Source: Streptomyces sp. NBC_00414 (GTDB lineage Bacteria > Actinomycetota > Actinomycetes > Streptomycetales > Streptomycetaceae). From it: 64,000 nt of DNA. Positions 1 through 8,852 of the stretch are shown here, piece by piece. The position numbers and the translations under genes were made by a program. Every line of letters begins with the position of its first letter. Position 1 is the first letter of the stretch. The DNA is taken from positions 5,580,001 through 5,644,000 of the forward strand of contig NZ_CP107935.1 of assembly GCF_036038375.1 (NCBI RefSeq), written 5' to 3'. The notes under the pieces were generated by a model. That model was not told the origin of the DNA and searched no databases. It saw nothing but the letters and a program-made list of their open reading frames with translations.

Positions 1-48
1 GATGTACGAACCGGAATGGCCGGTCCCGCCAGTGACGAAAACGCGCAC
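1..48 (-). CDS. NAD(P)-binding SDR/epimerase-like protein (5' end only)
   Basis: Only the first 16 codons are in the window. On the minus strand a GTG start at 48 follows an AAGGAG ribosome site with a 7-base gap and reads VRVFVTGGTGHSGSYI. This has the GGTGxxG pattern of the dinucleotide-binding loop of extended short-chain dehydrogenases and NAD-dependent epimerases. It lies 53 bases after the stop of the F420-reductase-like gene on the same strand, so the two probably form an operon. Substrate cannot be judged from this fragment. Confidence 0.6.
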   Translation of the reverse strand, partial: MRVFVTGGTGHSGSYI

Positions 49-101
49 GCTGCTGCTCCTTGTGAACGATGTGACGCGAGAAGTGGTGGGGGCGGGTGCG
101 C

Positions 102-734
102 TCAGCCGGGAACGCTGACGCCGAGGGAGAAGTCGGTGTGCTTGATGGAATGGGCGACGAGGCCCAGCATCAACAGGCCGGCGCTCTCCAGCGTCCGCGC
201 CATCGGCAGCGGCCCGGTGTCCAGCGGGCGCAGTCCCAGGCTCTCGGCGAACGCCGACACGCGTGCCTTCGCCTGCGGGTCGTCACCGGCGATGAACACG
301 TCCAACGGGCGGCCCTCGACCGGGCCGGCGGCCAGCACATTGGAGAACAGCGTGTTGAACGCCTTCACGACATGCGTGCCGACGGGGGCGGCCTCGGCGA
401 TCTCCTGTGCGCCGGAACTGCCGTCGGGGGTCACAAGGCCCGTGAGATCGGGGGACACGGGGTTGGTGACGTCGATGATGATCTTGCCGCGCAGTGCGTC
501 CCCGTACTCGCCGACCACCGCCAACGCGCCGGAGTACGGCACGGCGAGGACGACGATGTCCCCGGCCGGGGCGGCGCCGGCCGTCCCGGCGGTGGCGCCG
601 CCGAGCGCGGCGGCCACTTCCTTCGTTCCGGCCGGGTCGCGGCCGATGATCTCGACGGCGTTGCCGCCGGCGAGTGCCCGGCCGGCCAGAGTGCGGGCCA
701 TGTTGCCCACGCCGATGATGCTGATGCTGCTCAT
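102..734 (-). CDS. NADPH-dependent F420 reductase-like / NAD(P)-binding protein
   Basis: A 210-residue cytosolic protein beginning MSSISIIGVGNMARTLAGRA. The N-terminus is a Rossmann nucleotide-binding loop (GVGNMA), followed by VVLAVPYSGAL and DVTNPVSPD, typical of the Fno-like family (NADPH:F420 oxidoreductase and the NAD(P)-binding fold of 6-phosphogluconate dehydrogenase). A longer reading from 893 exists, but its extra N-terminus is not family-like, so the ATG at 734 is chosen. It is divergent from the LysR gene at 968, which suggests control by that regulator. The physiological substrate is unknown; many relatives are annotated by fold only. Confidence 0.75.
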   Translation of the reverse strand: MSSISIIGVGNMARTLAGRALAGGNAVEIIGRDPAGTKEVAAALGGATAGTAGAAPAGDIVVLAVPYSGALAVVGEYGDALRGKIIIDVTNPVSPDLTGLVTPDGSSGAQEIAEAAPVGTHVVKAFNTLFSNVLAAGPVEGRPLDVFIAGDDPQAKARVSAFAESLGLRPLDTGPLPMARTLESAGLLMLGLVAHSIKHTDFSLGVSVPG

Positions 735-967
735 TGGTTGCCTGCCTCGATGCATGAAACGTAAATTCTGATTCAGGGCCCCGCCGTCAAGTCCGGCTTC
801 CGATTCCCGAGGTGGAATCTTGTTCTGAATTCCGCCCCGAATTCTTGTGCCGAATTCGCTCCGGCCCCATCGGGTACCTATTGAGCCTGTCATTTACCTG
901 AGTGGGCGTCCAAGACCTCTTTTGGTCCCGGTGATACCCTGAAGGCATCACCGGGCCGGGAGGTTCC
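735..967. promoter_or_regulatory. Divergent promoter region, reductase operon / lysR
   Basis: 233 bases between divergent starts, more AT-rich than its surroundings (around 760-860, with repeated GAATTC/AATTC). LysR regulators usually bind such shared regions and need a T-N11-A motif. I did not identify one convincing box, so this is a positional assignment. Confidence 0.45.
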
Positions 968-1867
968 ATGGATCTGGACCTGCGCAAACTGCGCTACTTC
1001 CTCGCCGTCGCCGAAAAGCTGCACTTCGGCCGCGCCGCCGAAGAGCTGCATATCGCGCAGCCGGTGCTCAGCCGGCAGATCCGCGCGCTGGAACAGGATC
1101 TCGGCGCCCCGCTGTTCACCAGGGACCGCCACGGCGTGGTGCTGACCGACGCGGGCCGGCAGTTGCTGGCCGACGCCGGTCCGCTGCTCGCCTCCGCGGG
1201 CGCGGTCCGCCGCCGGGTGACCGTGGCCGCCCGCGGCAGCCGGCGGCTGGCGGTCGGCTTCCGGACCGGTATCCCGGTAATCCCGGCGGCCCAGGCGTTC
1301 GAGGCCAGGCATCCGGACGTGGTCGTGGACGTACAGCGGATCGAATGGGACGACCAGGCCCCGATGCTGCTCGACGGCCGCATCGACGTCGGCTATGTGC
1401 GGCTGCCCATCGACGAGGCCGGCCTGCGCGTGACCCCGCTCTACACCGAGCCGCTCATGGTGGTGCTGCCCGCGGGCCACCGGCTGGCCGGCAAGGAGGA
1501 GGTCACCGAGGCCGACCTGGCCGGTGAACCGCTGGTCTGGCATGCCGGCCCGAGCACCCACCCCACCAGGCGCCCGCACCCCGACTCCGGGCTCCGGGTG
1601 CGCGGCGTGGAGGAGAAGCTCGAGCACGTCGCGGCCGGCCGGGGCATCTCGTTCGTGGGGCGTTCGTCGACGGTGTTCCACTCACGTCCGGACATCAGCT
1701 ACGTACCCGTCCCGGAACTCGCGCCCGACCAGGTGTGCCTCGCGACGGCGGCATCGCGCACCTCGCCGCTGGTCGACGACTTCGTCACCGCGGCCCGGGC
1801 GACGGCCGAGATCACGGCGGAGTGCGGGAACCACGAGGCTCATGCGGCGGGCCGCGCAGAGATGTAG
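968..1867 (+). CDS. LysR-family transcriptional regulator
   Basis: 299 residues, the usual LysR length. The winged HTH occupies about residues 4-62 (LRKLRYFLAVAEKLHFGRAA then LHIAQPVLSRQIRALEQDLG), followed by a periplasmic-binding-protein-like effector domain from about 90 (RRLAVGFRTG) to 285. GGAGG stands 6 bases before the ATG. Likely a local regulator of the divergent reductase/SDR operon; the effector is not predictable from sequence. Confidence 0.92.
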   Translation: MDLDLRKLRYFLAVAEKLHFGRAAEELHIAQPVLSRQIRALEQDLGAPLFTRDRHGVVLTDAGRQLLADAGPLLASAGAVRRRVTVAARGSRRLAVGFRTGIPVIPAAQAFEARHPDVVVDVQRIEWDDQAPMLLDGRIDVGYVRLPIDEAGLRVTPLYTEPLMVVLPAGHRLAGKEEVTEADLAGEPLVWHAGPSTHPTRRPHPDSGLRVRGVEEKLEHVAAGRGISFVGRSSTVFHSRPDISYVPVPELAPDQVCLATAASRTSPLVDDFVTAARATAEITAECGNHEAHAAGRAEM

Positions 1868-2155
1868 GCAGCTGACGGTCGAGCCGGTCCGACCCGCGCT
1901 TCTGTGCGGGCCGGGGGCCGTTGCCCGCGGAGAAGGCTCTGAAGTTGCTCAACTCTGCTTTGGCCCGCGAGGCCAGAGGGCATCCCCCTCCCACGCAAGG
2001 AGCACACGCCGGAAGTCACCCGGGTGTGCGGCGCGAAGCACAGCAATAACCACAGCAGGGATCACGGCAGGAAACAGGCAGCAGCCGACAGCAGACAAGA
2101 CGAGAAGCAGAGCCCACGGGGGGCCGCTTCGGGGGAACGGAAGGAGGGTGGCGCC

Positions 2156-2425
2156 ATGGTCATCGGCATCATCCTGGCGTTGTTCGTCGTGGGGTTCGTG
2201 GTGGTCGTGGTCGCGCGGATCGCATCCGCCGGCCGGGGGCGCGGTCGGGGCAGGGCGCGTCCGCGCCGCAACAGCGACAGCTGGTGGGCGAGCGGCGGAG
2301 CGGTCGGCGGAGGTGACAGCGGCTCGTCGGGTCACCACTCCTCGTGTGGCGGGGGTTCGTCCTGCGGCGGCGGTTCGTCCTGCGGGGGCGGTGGCGGAGG
2401 GGGCGGCTGCGGCGGAGGCAGCTGA
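2156..2425 (+). CDS. Small membrane protein with Cys/Gly-rich tail
   Basis: 89 residues. The ATG at 2156 is preceded by AAGGAGG and starts with one hydrophobic helix (VIGIILALFVVGFVVVVVARIA, about residues 2-23). A basic Arg/Gly stretch follows, then a tail with repeated SSCGGG units (about residues 60-89) holding five cysteines, ending GCGGGS. A longer reading from 2024 has an unlikely hydrophilic leader. The tail could bind metal or be disulfide-rich, but I recognise no function. A strong hairpin follows the gene. Confidence 0.6.
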   Translation: MVIGIILALFVVGFVVVVVARIASAGRGRGRGRARPRRNSDSWWASGGAVGGGDSGSSGHHSSCGGGSSCGGGSSCGGGGGGGGCGGGS

Positions 2426-2802
2426 CACGGGGCAGCTGAGCTCCGGGCGACAGCCGAGTTCCGGGCGGGGTGACCGCGTCCGGACCGTCCGGTTCCGAGG
2501 AGCGCCCGCCGGGAGTCATCTCCCGGCGGGCGCTTCGTCGTTGAGGGGGCGTGAGGGCGTACGTGTGAGCTAAGGGCGCAATTTCTGATTGAACAGTTGA
2601 GCTGTGGAGCCCTCGGGGGGATGGAAACCCCACGAAGTTGGGTAAAAACGCTATGACGGACGCGCTGTTCATGATTCCCTCGTATCGCCGACGCAGACCC
2701 CGGAACATTCTTCTGACCTGGCCGACCGGGCCCGGATCACCGCCCGGCGCCGACCGGGGTGCGACGGACCGACCCCACCCTTGCGTGCAGCGGAGCCGAC
2801 CC
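2426..2802. other. Intergenic stretch
   Basis: 377 bases with no supported gene. It contains the hairpin at 2502-2533 and, from about 2575 to 2690, a locally AT-richer segment that probably carries the promoter of the DUF2617/spermidine-synthase genes. Readings that start at 2638 look like non-coding extensions of the DUF2617 frame. Confidence 0.5.
2502..2533 (+). terminator. Hairpin terminator
   Basis: Perfect 14-bp stem (GCGCCCGCCGGGAG at 2502-2515, complement at 2520-2533) with a TCAT loop, followed by TTCGTCGTT. It lies about 75 bases after the small membrane protein gene. Confidence 0.75.
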
Positions 2803-3321
2803 ATGCTCACGACCCTCAACACCGCCTACACCGACACGCGCGCGGCCGACCTCGCCTGGGCCCTCGGACGCGAACCGCTGCCCGCGCTCGCCACACTCGA
2901 CATCGAACTCTCCGGGGCGAAGCTCCAGTTGAGACTGCTCGGCGCGTCCCACCAGGTGCTCCTGGAGGAGGAGCGGGGCAGCTGTTCGGAGACCGTCGCC
3001 TGTATCGCCGGCAGCAGCACACCGTTGCCGCTCGGCGTCGCCAAGCGGGTGGGCGACTGGGAGTACGAGTTCGCCGCGCGCGTGGAGACGCTGTCGCGCG
3101 GATCATTCGCGGGCCGCGCCCAGGAGTTGCTCGCCCTCGTCGCCGACCATCCGAACGGACTGGCGGGGGTCTTCCCCGGCAGCCCCCACGCCTTCACCGC
3201 GATGCTCGCGCAGCGGCACGAGGGTCAAGTCCACTGGCGCACCTGGCACGCCTACCCCCAGGAGGGCCAACTCGTCGCCACCCGCACGAAGGTGGGGGTA
3301 CGGGTACCGGCTCCCCTCTAG
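2803..3321 (+). CDS. DUF2617 family protein
   Basis: 172 residues from the ATG at 2803 (MLTTLNTAYTDTRAADLAW). Length and the LDIELSGAKLQLRLLGASHQV and GVFPGSPHAFTAM segments fit DUF2617, a family of unknown function that in actinomycetes usually sits just before a spermidine-synthase-like gene, as here (133 bases to the next start). No signal peptide or membrane helix. A link with polyamine or related metabolism is only an inference from position. Confidence 0.7.
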   Translation: MLTTLNTAYTDTRAADLAWALGREPLPALATLDIELSGAKLQLRLLGASHQVLLEEERGSCSETVACIAGSSTPLPLGVAKRVGDWEYEFAARVETLSRGSFAGRAQELLALVADHPNGLAGVFPGSPHAFTAMLAQRHEGQVHWRTWHAYPQEGQLVATRTKVGVRVPAPL

Positions 3322-3454
3322 ACCCGGTCGCCTCCGGGGTCGCCGTCCGCCCGGCGGTGGGCGTCCCCGAAACGGCCGAAGTATGCACAGGTGACGGGAT
3401 TTACACACGTGTGGGTGACAGGACGCAGTGAACCGGTGACGTAGCGTTCCCTGG

Positions 3455-5068
3455 GTGATCGAGCCGCACGCGCCCGCCCCGCCCGGTACGGCCCCGCCGC
3501 CCCGCCGCGGCGCGGGCCAGGCGCGTCTGCCGGTCAGGCCGGCCACCGGGCGGTTCCTCGTCCTCACCGGCGTGTTCGTCTGCGCGGCCTGCGGACTCGT
3601 GTACGAACTGGAACTGGTGGCCCTCGCCTCGTACTTGATCGGCGACTCCATCACCCAGGCCTCCGTCGTCCTGTCCGTGATGGTCTTCGCGATGGGCATC
3701 GGCTCGCTCCTCGCCAAACGGCTGCGCTGTCGCGCCGCGGCCGGCTTCGGCGCCGTGGAGGCCCTGCTCGCCCTGGTCGGCGGCTGCAGCGCGATGGCCC
3801 TGTACGCCGTCTTCGCCTGGACCGGTGACTGGGGCGGCGCCTGGGCCGACGGCTCCAGTTATCTGCTTGTCGCCTTCTCCCTCGCCATCGGCCTGCTCAT
3901 CGGCGCCGAGGTGCCGCTGCTGATGGAGCTGATCCAGCGCGTGCGCCGGCAGGACGCGGGCGGCGCGGTCGCCGACCTGTTCGCCGCGGACTACGTGGGC
4001 GCCCTGGCCGGCGGACTCGCCTTCCCCTTCCTGCTCCTGCCCCTGCTCGGCCAGCTGACCGCGACCCTGATCACCGGGACGGTCAACGCGATCGCGGGCG
4101 GCGCGCTCGTCCTGGGCCTGTTCCGGCAGGACCTGACCCGGCGCGGCTGCTGGCTGCTGGTCGTCGCCAACCTCCTCGTCCTCGCACTGCTCGCCTCGGC
4201 CGCCGTCCTCGTCGACGACTTCGAGCGGTCCGCGCGGCACGCCATGTACGGCAGGGACGTACGGGTGGCGATGCACACCGACGTCCAGGACGTCGTCCTC
4301 ACCGGCGGCACGGACGGCCGCCGTCTCGACCTCTACCTCGACGGGCGGCTGAGGGTCAGCGGCAGCGACGAGCGCCGCTACCACGAAGCCCTCGTCCACC
4401 CCGCGATGAACGGCCCCCACGCGCGCGTGCTCGTCCTCGGCGGCGGCGACGGGCTCGCCGTGCGCGAGGTGCTGCGGCACCGGGGCGTACGGCATGTCGA
4501 CGTCGTCGAACTCGACACCGAGTTCGTGGAGTTGGCGCGCACGGATCCTGCGCTGTCCACGCTGAACGGCCACGCGTACGGGGATCCGCGGGTGCGGGTC
4601 GTCGCCGCGGACGCGTTCGGGTGGCTGCGGCAGGCCCCGCGGGACGCGTACGACGTGGTGGTCTCCGATCTGCCCGACCCCGAGAACACGTCCAGTACGA
4701 AGCTGTACTCGCTGGAGTTCTACGGGCTGGCCCGTGCGGTGCTCAGCGACGGAGGGCGGCTCGTCGTGCACGCCGGGCCCGTGGGGGCACGGCCGCGGGC
4801 CTTCTGGACCGTCGACGCGACGGTACGGGCGGCCGGGCTGCGGACCGTGCCGTACTCCGTCGGCGGCCGGGACTCCGAGGTGACGGACGGGTCGCGGGTC
4901 CCGCACGACTGGGGGTACGTGCTCGCTTCGCGCACGCGACCGCGCCTCGGGACGGCGGCGGGGGCGCCGGGCGTGCCGTCCCTCCAGGCGGGCGTCCGCG
5001 CCGCGGAGCGCACCCGGCTCGGCGGCCTCCCGCCCTCCACACTGGTGCACCCGAGATACGCCGACTGA
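3455..5068 (+). CDS. speE: Membrane-anchored spermidine/spermine synthase-like protein
   Basis: 537 residues with a GTG start. The first half (about 25-255) is a set of hydrophobic helices (FLVLTGVFVCAACGLVYELEL onward). The second half is a class I methyltransferase-like aminopropyltransferase domain with VLVLGGGDGLAVREVL at about 325 and DVVVSDLPDPENTSSTKLYS near 400. This is the long bacterial form of the family. Its substrates (putrescine plus decarboxylated SAM in classical SpeE) are not proven for such fused proteins, so the symbol is by family only. Confidence 0.8.
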   Translation: MIEPHAPAPPGTAPPPRRGAGQARLPVRPATGRFLVLTGVFVCAACGLVYELELVALASYLIGDSITQASVVLSVMVFAMGIGSLLAKRLRCRAAAGFGAVEALLALVGGCSAMALYAVFAWTGDWGGAWADGSSYLLVAFSLAIGLLIGAEVPLLMELIQRVRRQDAGGAVADLFAADYVGALAGGLAFPFLLLPLLGQLTATLITGTVNAIAGGALVLGLFRQDLTRRGCWLLVVANLLVLALLASAAVLVDDFERSARHAMYGRDVRVAMHTDVQDVVLTGGTDGRRLDLYLDGRLRVSGSDERRYHEALVHPAMNGPHARVLVLGGGDGLAVREVLRHRGVRHVDVVELDTEFVELARTDPALSTLNGHAYGDPRVRVVAADAFGWLRQAPRDAYDVVVSDLPDPENTSSTKLYSLEFYGLARAVLSDGGRLVVHAGPVGARPRAFWTVDATVRAAGLRTVPYSVGGRDSEVTDGSRVPHDWGYVLASRTRPRLGTAAGAPGVPSLQAGVRAAERTRLGGLPPSTLVHPRYAD

Positions 5069-5169
5069 GTCCGTCCGGGCGTCCATCTGCGCGTCCGTCC
5101 GCGGTGGATCCGGGGGAATCCCCGCATGTACGGGTGCGGTACGGGTGGTGCTGGGTAGGCTCGGCCGAC

Positions 5170-5979
5170 ATGGAGCATGAGGTGTTCGTTCCGGTTCCCG
5201 TCGAGCGTCTGCGCGAGGCGCTCGCCGATCCCGCGCGGGTGGCCCGGGCGCTGCCCGGTCTCCAGCAGGACGCGGGGACGGCGCCCGTCTCCGGCCGCCT
5301 GAAAGTACGTTTCGGCGGGCACTCCATCACGTACCGCGGCACGCTCGGTGTCTCTCCGCGGGACGACGGCTCGTACTCCGTCGAGGCGGACGCCACGGAG
5401 GCCAGGGGTACGGGCTCGGTGAAGCTCGCGCTCACGCTGGCCCTCCGCCCGGCCGAGGGGGGCTCGACCCTCACCTTCACCGGTACGGCTTCTGCCGACG
5501 GCCGGGTCACCGATCTGCCGGCGGACGAGGTGGCGTCGGCGACGACCCGCCTGCTGAACCGCTTCGCGGAGCACTTGGCGACGGAGCCGTCGTCGCCGGA
5601 TCCGGCTCCGGCTCCGGATACGGGACCGTCGTCGCCGGAAGAGACGCTCGCCGAGTCCGCGCCCGACCCCGACTCCGAGCCGGTGGAGGAGTCTCCCTCC
5701 TCGCACGTGCCGTTCGCGGAGGGCGACTTCGCCGGCGGTTTCGAGGACGACGGGACTTCGCCGCCGGGGGCACCGGCCGAGGCGGCGCACGCGCGGCGCA
5801 CGATGATCGGCCGCAGCGCGGAGGAGGTCGACCATGCGCCGCCTCGGGGCCGGTACGCGCCCGTGCCGGCGCCCGAGTCCGCGGGCGGCAGCGCGGCCCT
5901 TCGCTGGGCCGCGCCCGCGGCGGCCTTCGCCCTGGCCTCGGCGATCGTGGTGGGCCGGGCCCTCCGCAAACGCCGCTGA
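5170..5979 (+). CDS. SRPBCC (CoxG-like) protein with C-terminal membrane anchor
   Basis: 269 residues from the ATG at 5170. Residues 1-145 match the START/SRPBCC fold of CoxG (MEHEVFVPVPVERLREALADPARVARALPGL, then GTASADGRVTDLP). An acidic Pro/Glu/Ser-rich linker follows (about 150-235), then a single C-terminal helix (WAAPAAAFALASAIVVGRALRKRR). The anchor suggests a membrane-tethered cytosolic lipid/ligand-binding domain. CO dehydrogenase genes are not nearby, so the CoxG name reflects fold only. Confidence 0.75.
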   Translation: MEHEVFVPVPVERLREALADPARVARALPGLQQDAGTAPVSGRLKVRFGGHSITYRGTLGVSPRDDGSYSVEADATEARGTGSVKLALTLALRPAEGGSTLTFTGTASADGRVTDLPADEVASATTRLLNRFAEHLATEPSSPDPAPAPDTGPSSPEETLAESAPDPDSEPVEESPSSHVPFAEGDFAGGFEDDGTSPPGAPAEAAHARRTMIGRSAEEVDHAPPRGRYAPVPAPESAGGSAALRWAAPAAAFALASAIVVGRALRKRR

Positions 5980-6035
5980 CCGCCGGCGCGGGGCCGGGGC
6001 GCCTTGGTCCGCGGGCGCGCTGTGGGTGAGTGCGC

Positions 6036-6130
6036 CGTTCCCCGCGCCCCTTAAGGGGGGCAGCCCCCGGCGGCCCGCAGGAGACGGACGCGTGGACGCC
6101 GTCTTTTGGGGGCGCGGGGAACTGCGCGGC
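6036..6130. repeat. Inverted pair of GGGGCGCGGGGAAC-type repeats
   Basis: GTTCCCCGCGCCCC at about 6038-6052 and its complement GGGGGCGCGGGGAACTGCGC at about 6110-6129 face each other between the SRPBCC gene and the epimerase gene. The same word recurs near 15293, 22249-22386 and 23818. It is a dispersed intergenic repeat; function is unknown. Confidence 0.7.
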
Positions 6131-6228
6131 CGGCAGGGACGGTCTGGGGGCGTGCTGCGTGGGGGCCTCGCGGCTCTGAAGGCGGGGTGCGGCCCGGTGC
6201 GCGGGCCGCACCCCGTAGGGTCTCCCGC

Positions 6229-7020
6229 GTGAGTAACGAAGACATCACGCTGACCGCCGGCGACGCGCAAGCGACCGTGCAGCCGGGCAACGGCGGACGA
6301 ATCGGCGGACTGACAGTCGGCGGCGTCGAACTGCTGCGCCAGGGCCCCAAGTTCGGCTGCTTCCCCATGGTCCCGTGGTGCGGTCGCACCAGGGACGGCC
6401 GCTTCCTGAACGGCGCCACCCCCCACCAGCTCCCCCTCAACTCCCCACCGCACGCCATCCACGGCACCGCCCGCGACGGAGCCTGGCGCACGGCCCGTAC
6501 GAGCGCCGACGAGGCCGTCATCACGTACGACCTCGTCGACCCCTGGCCGTACGCGGGCCGCGTCACCCAGGTCGTCAAGCTGACCGAGGACTCCCTGACG
6601 CTCACCATGTCGGTGGAGACGTACGGCGATTCGTTCCCGGCGCAGATCGGGTGGCATCCCTGGTTCAACCGCGACCTCGGTGGGGAGGAAGGCGTGCGCG
6701 TCGACTTCAGCGCCGCCTGGCAGGAGGAGCGCGGCGACGACCACCTGCCGACCGGCCGCCGGATCGACCCGCGGCCGAGCCCCTGGGACGACTGCTTCGG
6801 GATGCCCGACGGCGTCGACGTCACCCTCACCTGGCCCGGCCGGCTGGAGCTGAACGTGGCCAGCCGCGAGCAGTGGGTCGTCGTGTACGACGAGCAGGAG
6901 GCCGCGGTGTGCGTGGAGCCGCAGACCGGGCCGCCCAACGGCCTCAACACCCTGCCCCGCCTGGTCACCCCCATCGAGCCCCTCGAAGCCGCGACCACCT
7001 GGACCTGGCGCCGCCTCTAA
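6229..7020 (+). CDS. Aldose 1-epimerase family protein
   Basis: 263 residues from the GTG at 6229 (VSNEDITLTAGDAQATVQPGNGGRIGGL). Family marks are GPKFGCFPMVPWCGRTRDGRF, PHAIHGTARDGAW and IGWHPWFNRDLGGEEGVRVDF, carrying the histidines of the galactose mutarotase fold. It would interconvert alpha and beta sugar anomers in the cytosol. It ends 10 bases before pyrE, so the two are probably co-transcribed. A longer start at 6106 is rejected because it adds a low-complexity Arg/Gly leader. Confidence 0.85.
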   Translation: MSNEDITLTAGDAQATVQPGNGGRIGGLTVGGVELLRQGPKFGCFPMVPWCGRTRDGRFLNGATPHQLPLNSPPHAIHGTARDGAWRTARTSADEAVITYDLVDPWPYAGRVTQVVKLTEDSLTLTMSVETYGDSFPAQIGWHPWFNRDLGGEEGVRVDFSAAWQEERGDDHLPTGRRIDPRPSPWDDCFGMPDGVDVTLTWPGRLELNVASREQWVVVYDEQEAAVCVEPQTGPPNGLNTLPRLVTPIEPLEAATTWTWRRL

Positions 7021-7030
7021 GCTGACCCGC

Positions 7031-7582
7031 ATGAGCGACGACGCACGCGGCGAGCTGCTGCAGCAGATCAAGGACAAGGCCGTGGTCCACGGCAAGGTGA
7101 CCCTCTCCTCCGGGATCGAGGCCGACTACTACGTCGACCTGCGACGGATCACCCTGGACGGCGAGGCCGCCCCGCTGGTCGGCCAGGTGCTGCTCGACCT
7201 GACGGCGGACCTGGACTTCGACGCGGTCGGCGGCCTCACCATGGGCGCCGACCCGGTGGCCGGGGCCCTGCTGCACGCCGCCGCCGCGCGCGGCCGGCGC
7301 CTGGACGCCTTCGTCGTCCGCAAGGAGGCCAAGGCGCACGGCCTGCAGCGCAGGGTCGAGGGCCCGGAGATCGCGGGCCGCCGCGTACTCGTCGTCGAGG
7401 ACACCTCGACCACCGGCGGCTCCCCGCTCGCCGCCGTCGAGGCCGTGCGCGAGGCCGGCGCCGAGGTCGTGGGCGTGGCGACGATCGTCGACCGCGCCAC
7501 CGGCGCCGCGGAGAAGATCCAGGAAGCCGCCGGGGTCCCGTACCTCTTCGCGTACTCCAAGGACGAGCTGGGTCTCGTCTGA
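7031..7582 (+). CDS. pyrE: Orotate phosphoribosyltransferase
   Basis: 183 residues, normal for PyrE. It transfers phosphoribosyl from PRPP to orotate, the fifth step of pyrimidine synthesis. The PRPP loop VLVVEDTSTTGGSPLAAVEAV is at about 120-140; KVTLSSGIEADYYVDLRRITL near the N-terminus and FDAVGGLTMGADPVA match the family. It follows the epimerase gene by 10 bases. Confidence 0.95.
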   Translation: MSDDARGELLQQIKDKAVVHGKVTLSSGIEADYYVDLRRITLDGEAAPLVGQVLLDLTADLDFDAVGGLTMGADPVAGALLHAAAARGRRLDAFVVRKEAKAHGLQRRVEGPEIAGRRVLVVEDTSTTGGSPLAAVEAVREAGAEVVGVATIVDRATGAAEKIQEAAGVPYLFAYSKDELGLV

Positions 7583-7731
7583 CCCCGGTCCCGGGTGATC
7601 AGTTGTCCACAGGGTCGAACACCGAGGCCGGAGCATCCGGTCATGTCTGGAAAGATGGGGCCGACGATGACGTCGCCCCCTAGGTCAGGGTTCTCAGCAG
7701 AACGCCACCCGCACATACAAGGAGCGGACAG

Positions 7732-8754
7732 ATGCCCATCGCAACCCCCGAGGTCTACAACGAGATGCTCGACCGGGCGAAGGCAGGCAAGTTCGCCTAC
7801 CCGGCCATCAATGTGACCTCGACGCAGACCCTGCACGCTGCGCTCCGCGGCTTCGCGGAGGCCGAGAGCGACGGCATCATCCAGATCTCCACCGGCGGTG
7901 CGGAGTTCCTGGGCGGCCAGCACAAGAAGGACATGGTCACCGGCGCGGTCGCCCTCGCCGAGTTCGCGCACATCGTCGCCAAGAAGTACGACGTCACCGT
8001 CGCCCTGCACACGGACCACTGCCCGAAGGACAAGCTCGACGGGTACGTGCGTCCGCTGCTCGCGGTCTCCGAGGAGCGCGTCAAGGCCGGTCAGAACCCG
8101 CTGTTCCAGTCCCACATGTGGGACGGCTCCGCGGAGACCCTCGACGACAACCTGGCCATCGCCCAGGAGCTGCTGGCCCGCGCCGCCGCCGCGAAGATCA
8201 TCCTTGAGGTCGAGATCACCCCGACCGGTGGCGAGGAGGACGGCGTCACGCACGAGATCAACGACTCCCTCTACACCACGGTCGACGACGCGTTCCGTAC
8301 GGTCGAGGCCCTGGGCCTGGGCGAGAAGGGCCGCTACCTGCTGGCCGCGTCCTTCGGCAACGTGCACGGCGTCTACAAGCCGGGCAACGTCGTCCTGCGT
8401 CCCGAGCTCCTCAAGGAGCTGAACGAAGGCGTGGCGGCGAAGTACAACAAGCCGTCCCCGTTCGACTTCGTCTTCCACGGCGGCTCCGGCTCCACCGAGG
8501 AGGAGATCCGCACGGCCCTGGAGAACGGCGTCGTGAAGATGAACATCGACACGGACACGCAGTACGCGTTCACGCGCCCGGTCGCGGACCACATGTTCCG
8601 CAACTACGACGGCGTCCTGAAGGTCGACGGCGAGGTCGGCAACAAGAAGACGTACGACCCCCGCACCTGGGGCAAGCTCGCCGAGGGCTCGATGGCCGCG
8701 CGCGTCACCCAGGCCTGCGGCAACCTGCGTTCCACGGGCACGAAGATCAAGTAA
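7732..8754 (+). CDS. fba: Class II fructose-bisphosphate aldolase
   Basis: 340 residues, start preceded by AAGGAG. Zinc-dependent aldolase of glycolysis and gluconeogenesis, cleaving fructose 1,6-bisphosphate to DHAP and glyceraldehyde 3-phosphate. Visible marks: VALHTDHCPKDKLDGYV (metal-binding His and catalytic Asp, about 90-106), ILEVEITPTGGEEDGV, ASFGNVHGVYKPGNV and FHGGSGSTEEEI (phosphate loop, about 248). Followed by a strong terminator. Confidence 0.97.
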   Translation: MPIATPEVYNEMLDRAKAGKFAYPAINVTSTQTLHAALRGFAEAESDGIIQISTGGAEFLGGQHKKDMVTGAVALAEFAHIVAKKYDVTVALHTDHCPKDKLDGYVRPLLAVSEERVKAGQNPLFQSHMWDGSAETLDDNLAIAQELLARAAAAKIILEVEITPTGGEEDGVTHEINDSLYTTVDDAFRTVEALGLGEKGRYLLAASFGNVHGVYKPGNVVLRPELLKELNEGVAAKYNKPSPFDFVFHGGSGSTEEEIRTALENGVVKMNIDTDTQYAFTRPVADHMFRNYDGVLKVDGEVGNKKTYDPRTWGKLAEGSMAARVTQACGNLRSTGTKIK

Positions 8755-8803
8755 CCGCCCGTAACCCGTAGGCGTCTCGTAGCGTCTCGTAGGCGTTCTG
8801 TAC

Positions 8804-8841
8804 GCGGGGCCCGGTTGTCCACAGGGACGACCGGGCCCCGC
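8804..8841 (+). terminator. Terminator after fba
   Basis: Perfect 12-bp stem (GCGGGGCCCGGT at 8804-8815 with its complement at 8830-8841) and a 14-base loop, located 50 bases after the fba stop and just before the MFS gene. Confidence 0.75.
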
Positions 8842-8852
8842 CGTATGTCCGT

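Noticed and set aside
5170..5979. SRPBCC protein considered as CO dehydrogenase subunit CoxG
   Set aside because: No cox genes nearby and it carries a membrane anchor; only the fold is shared.
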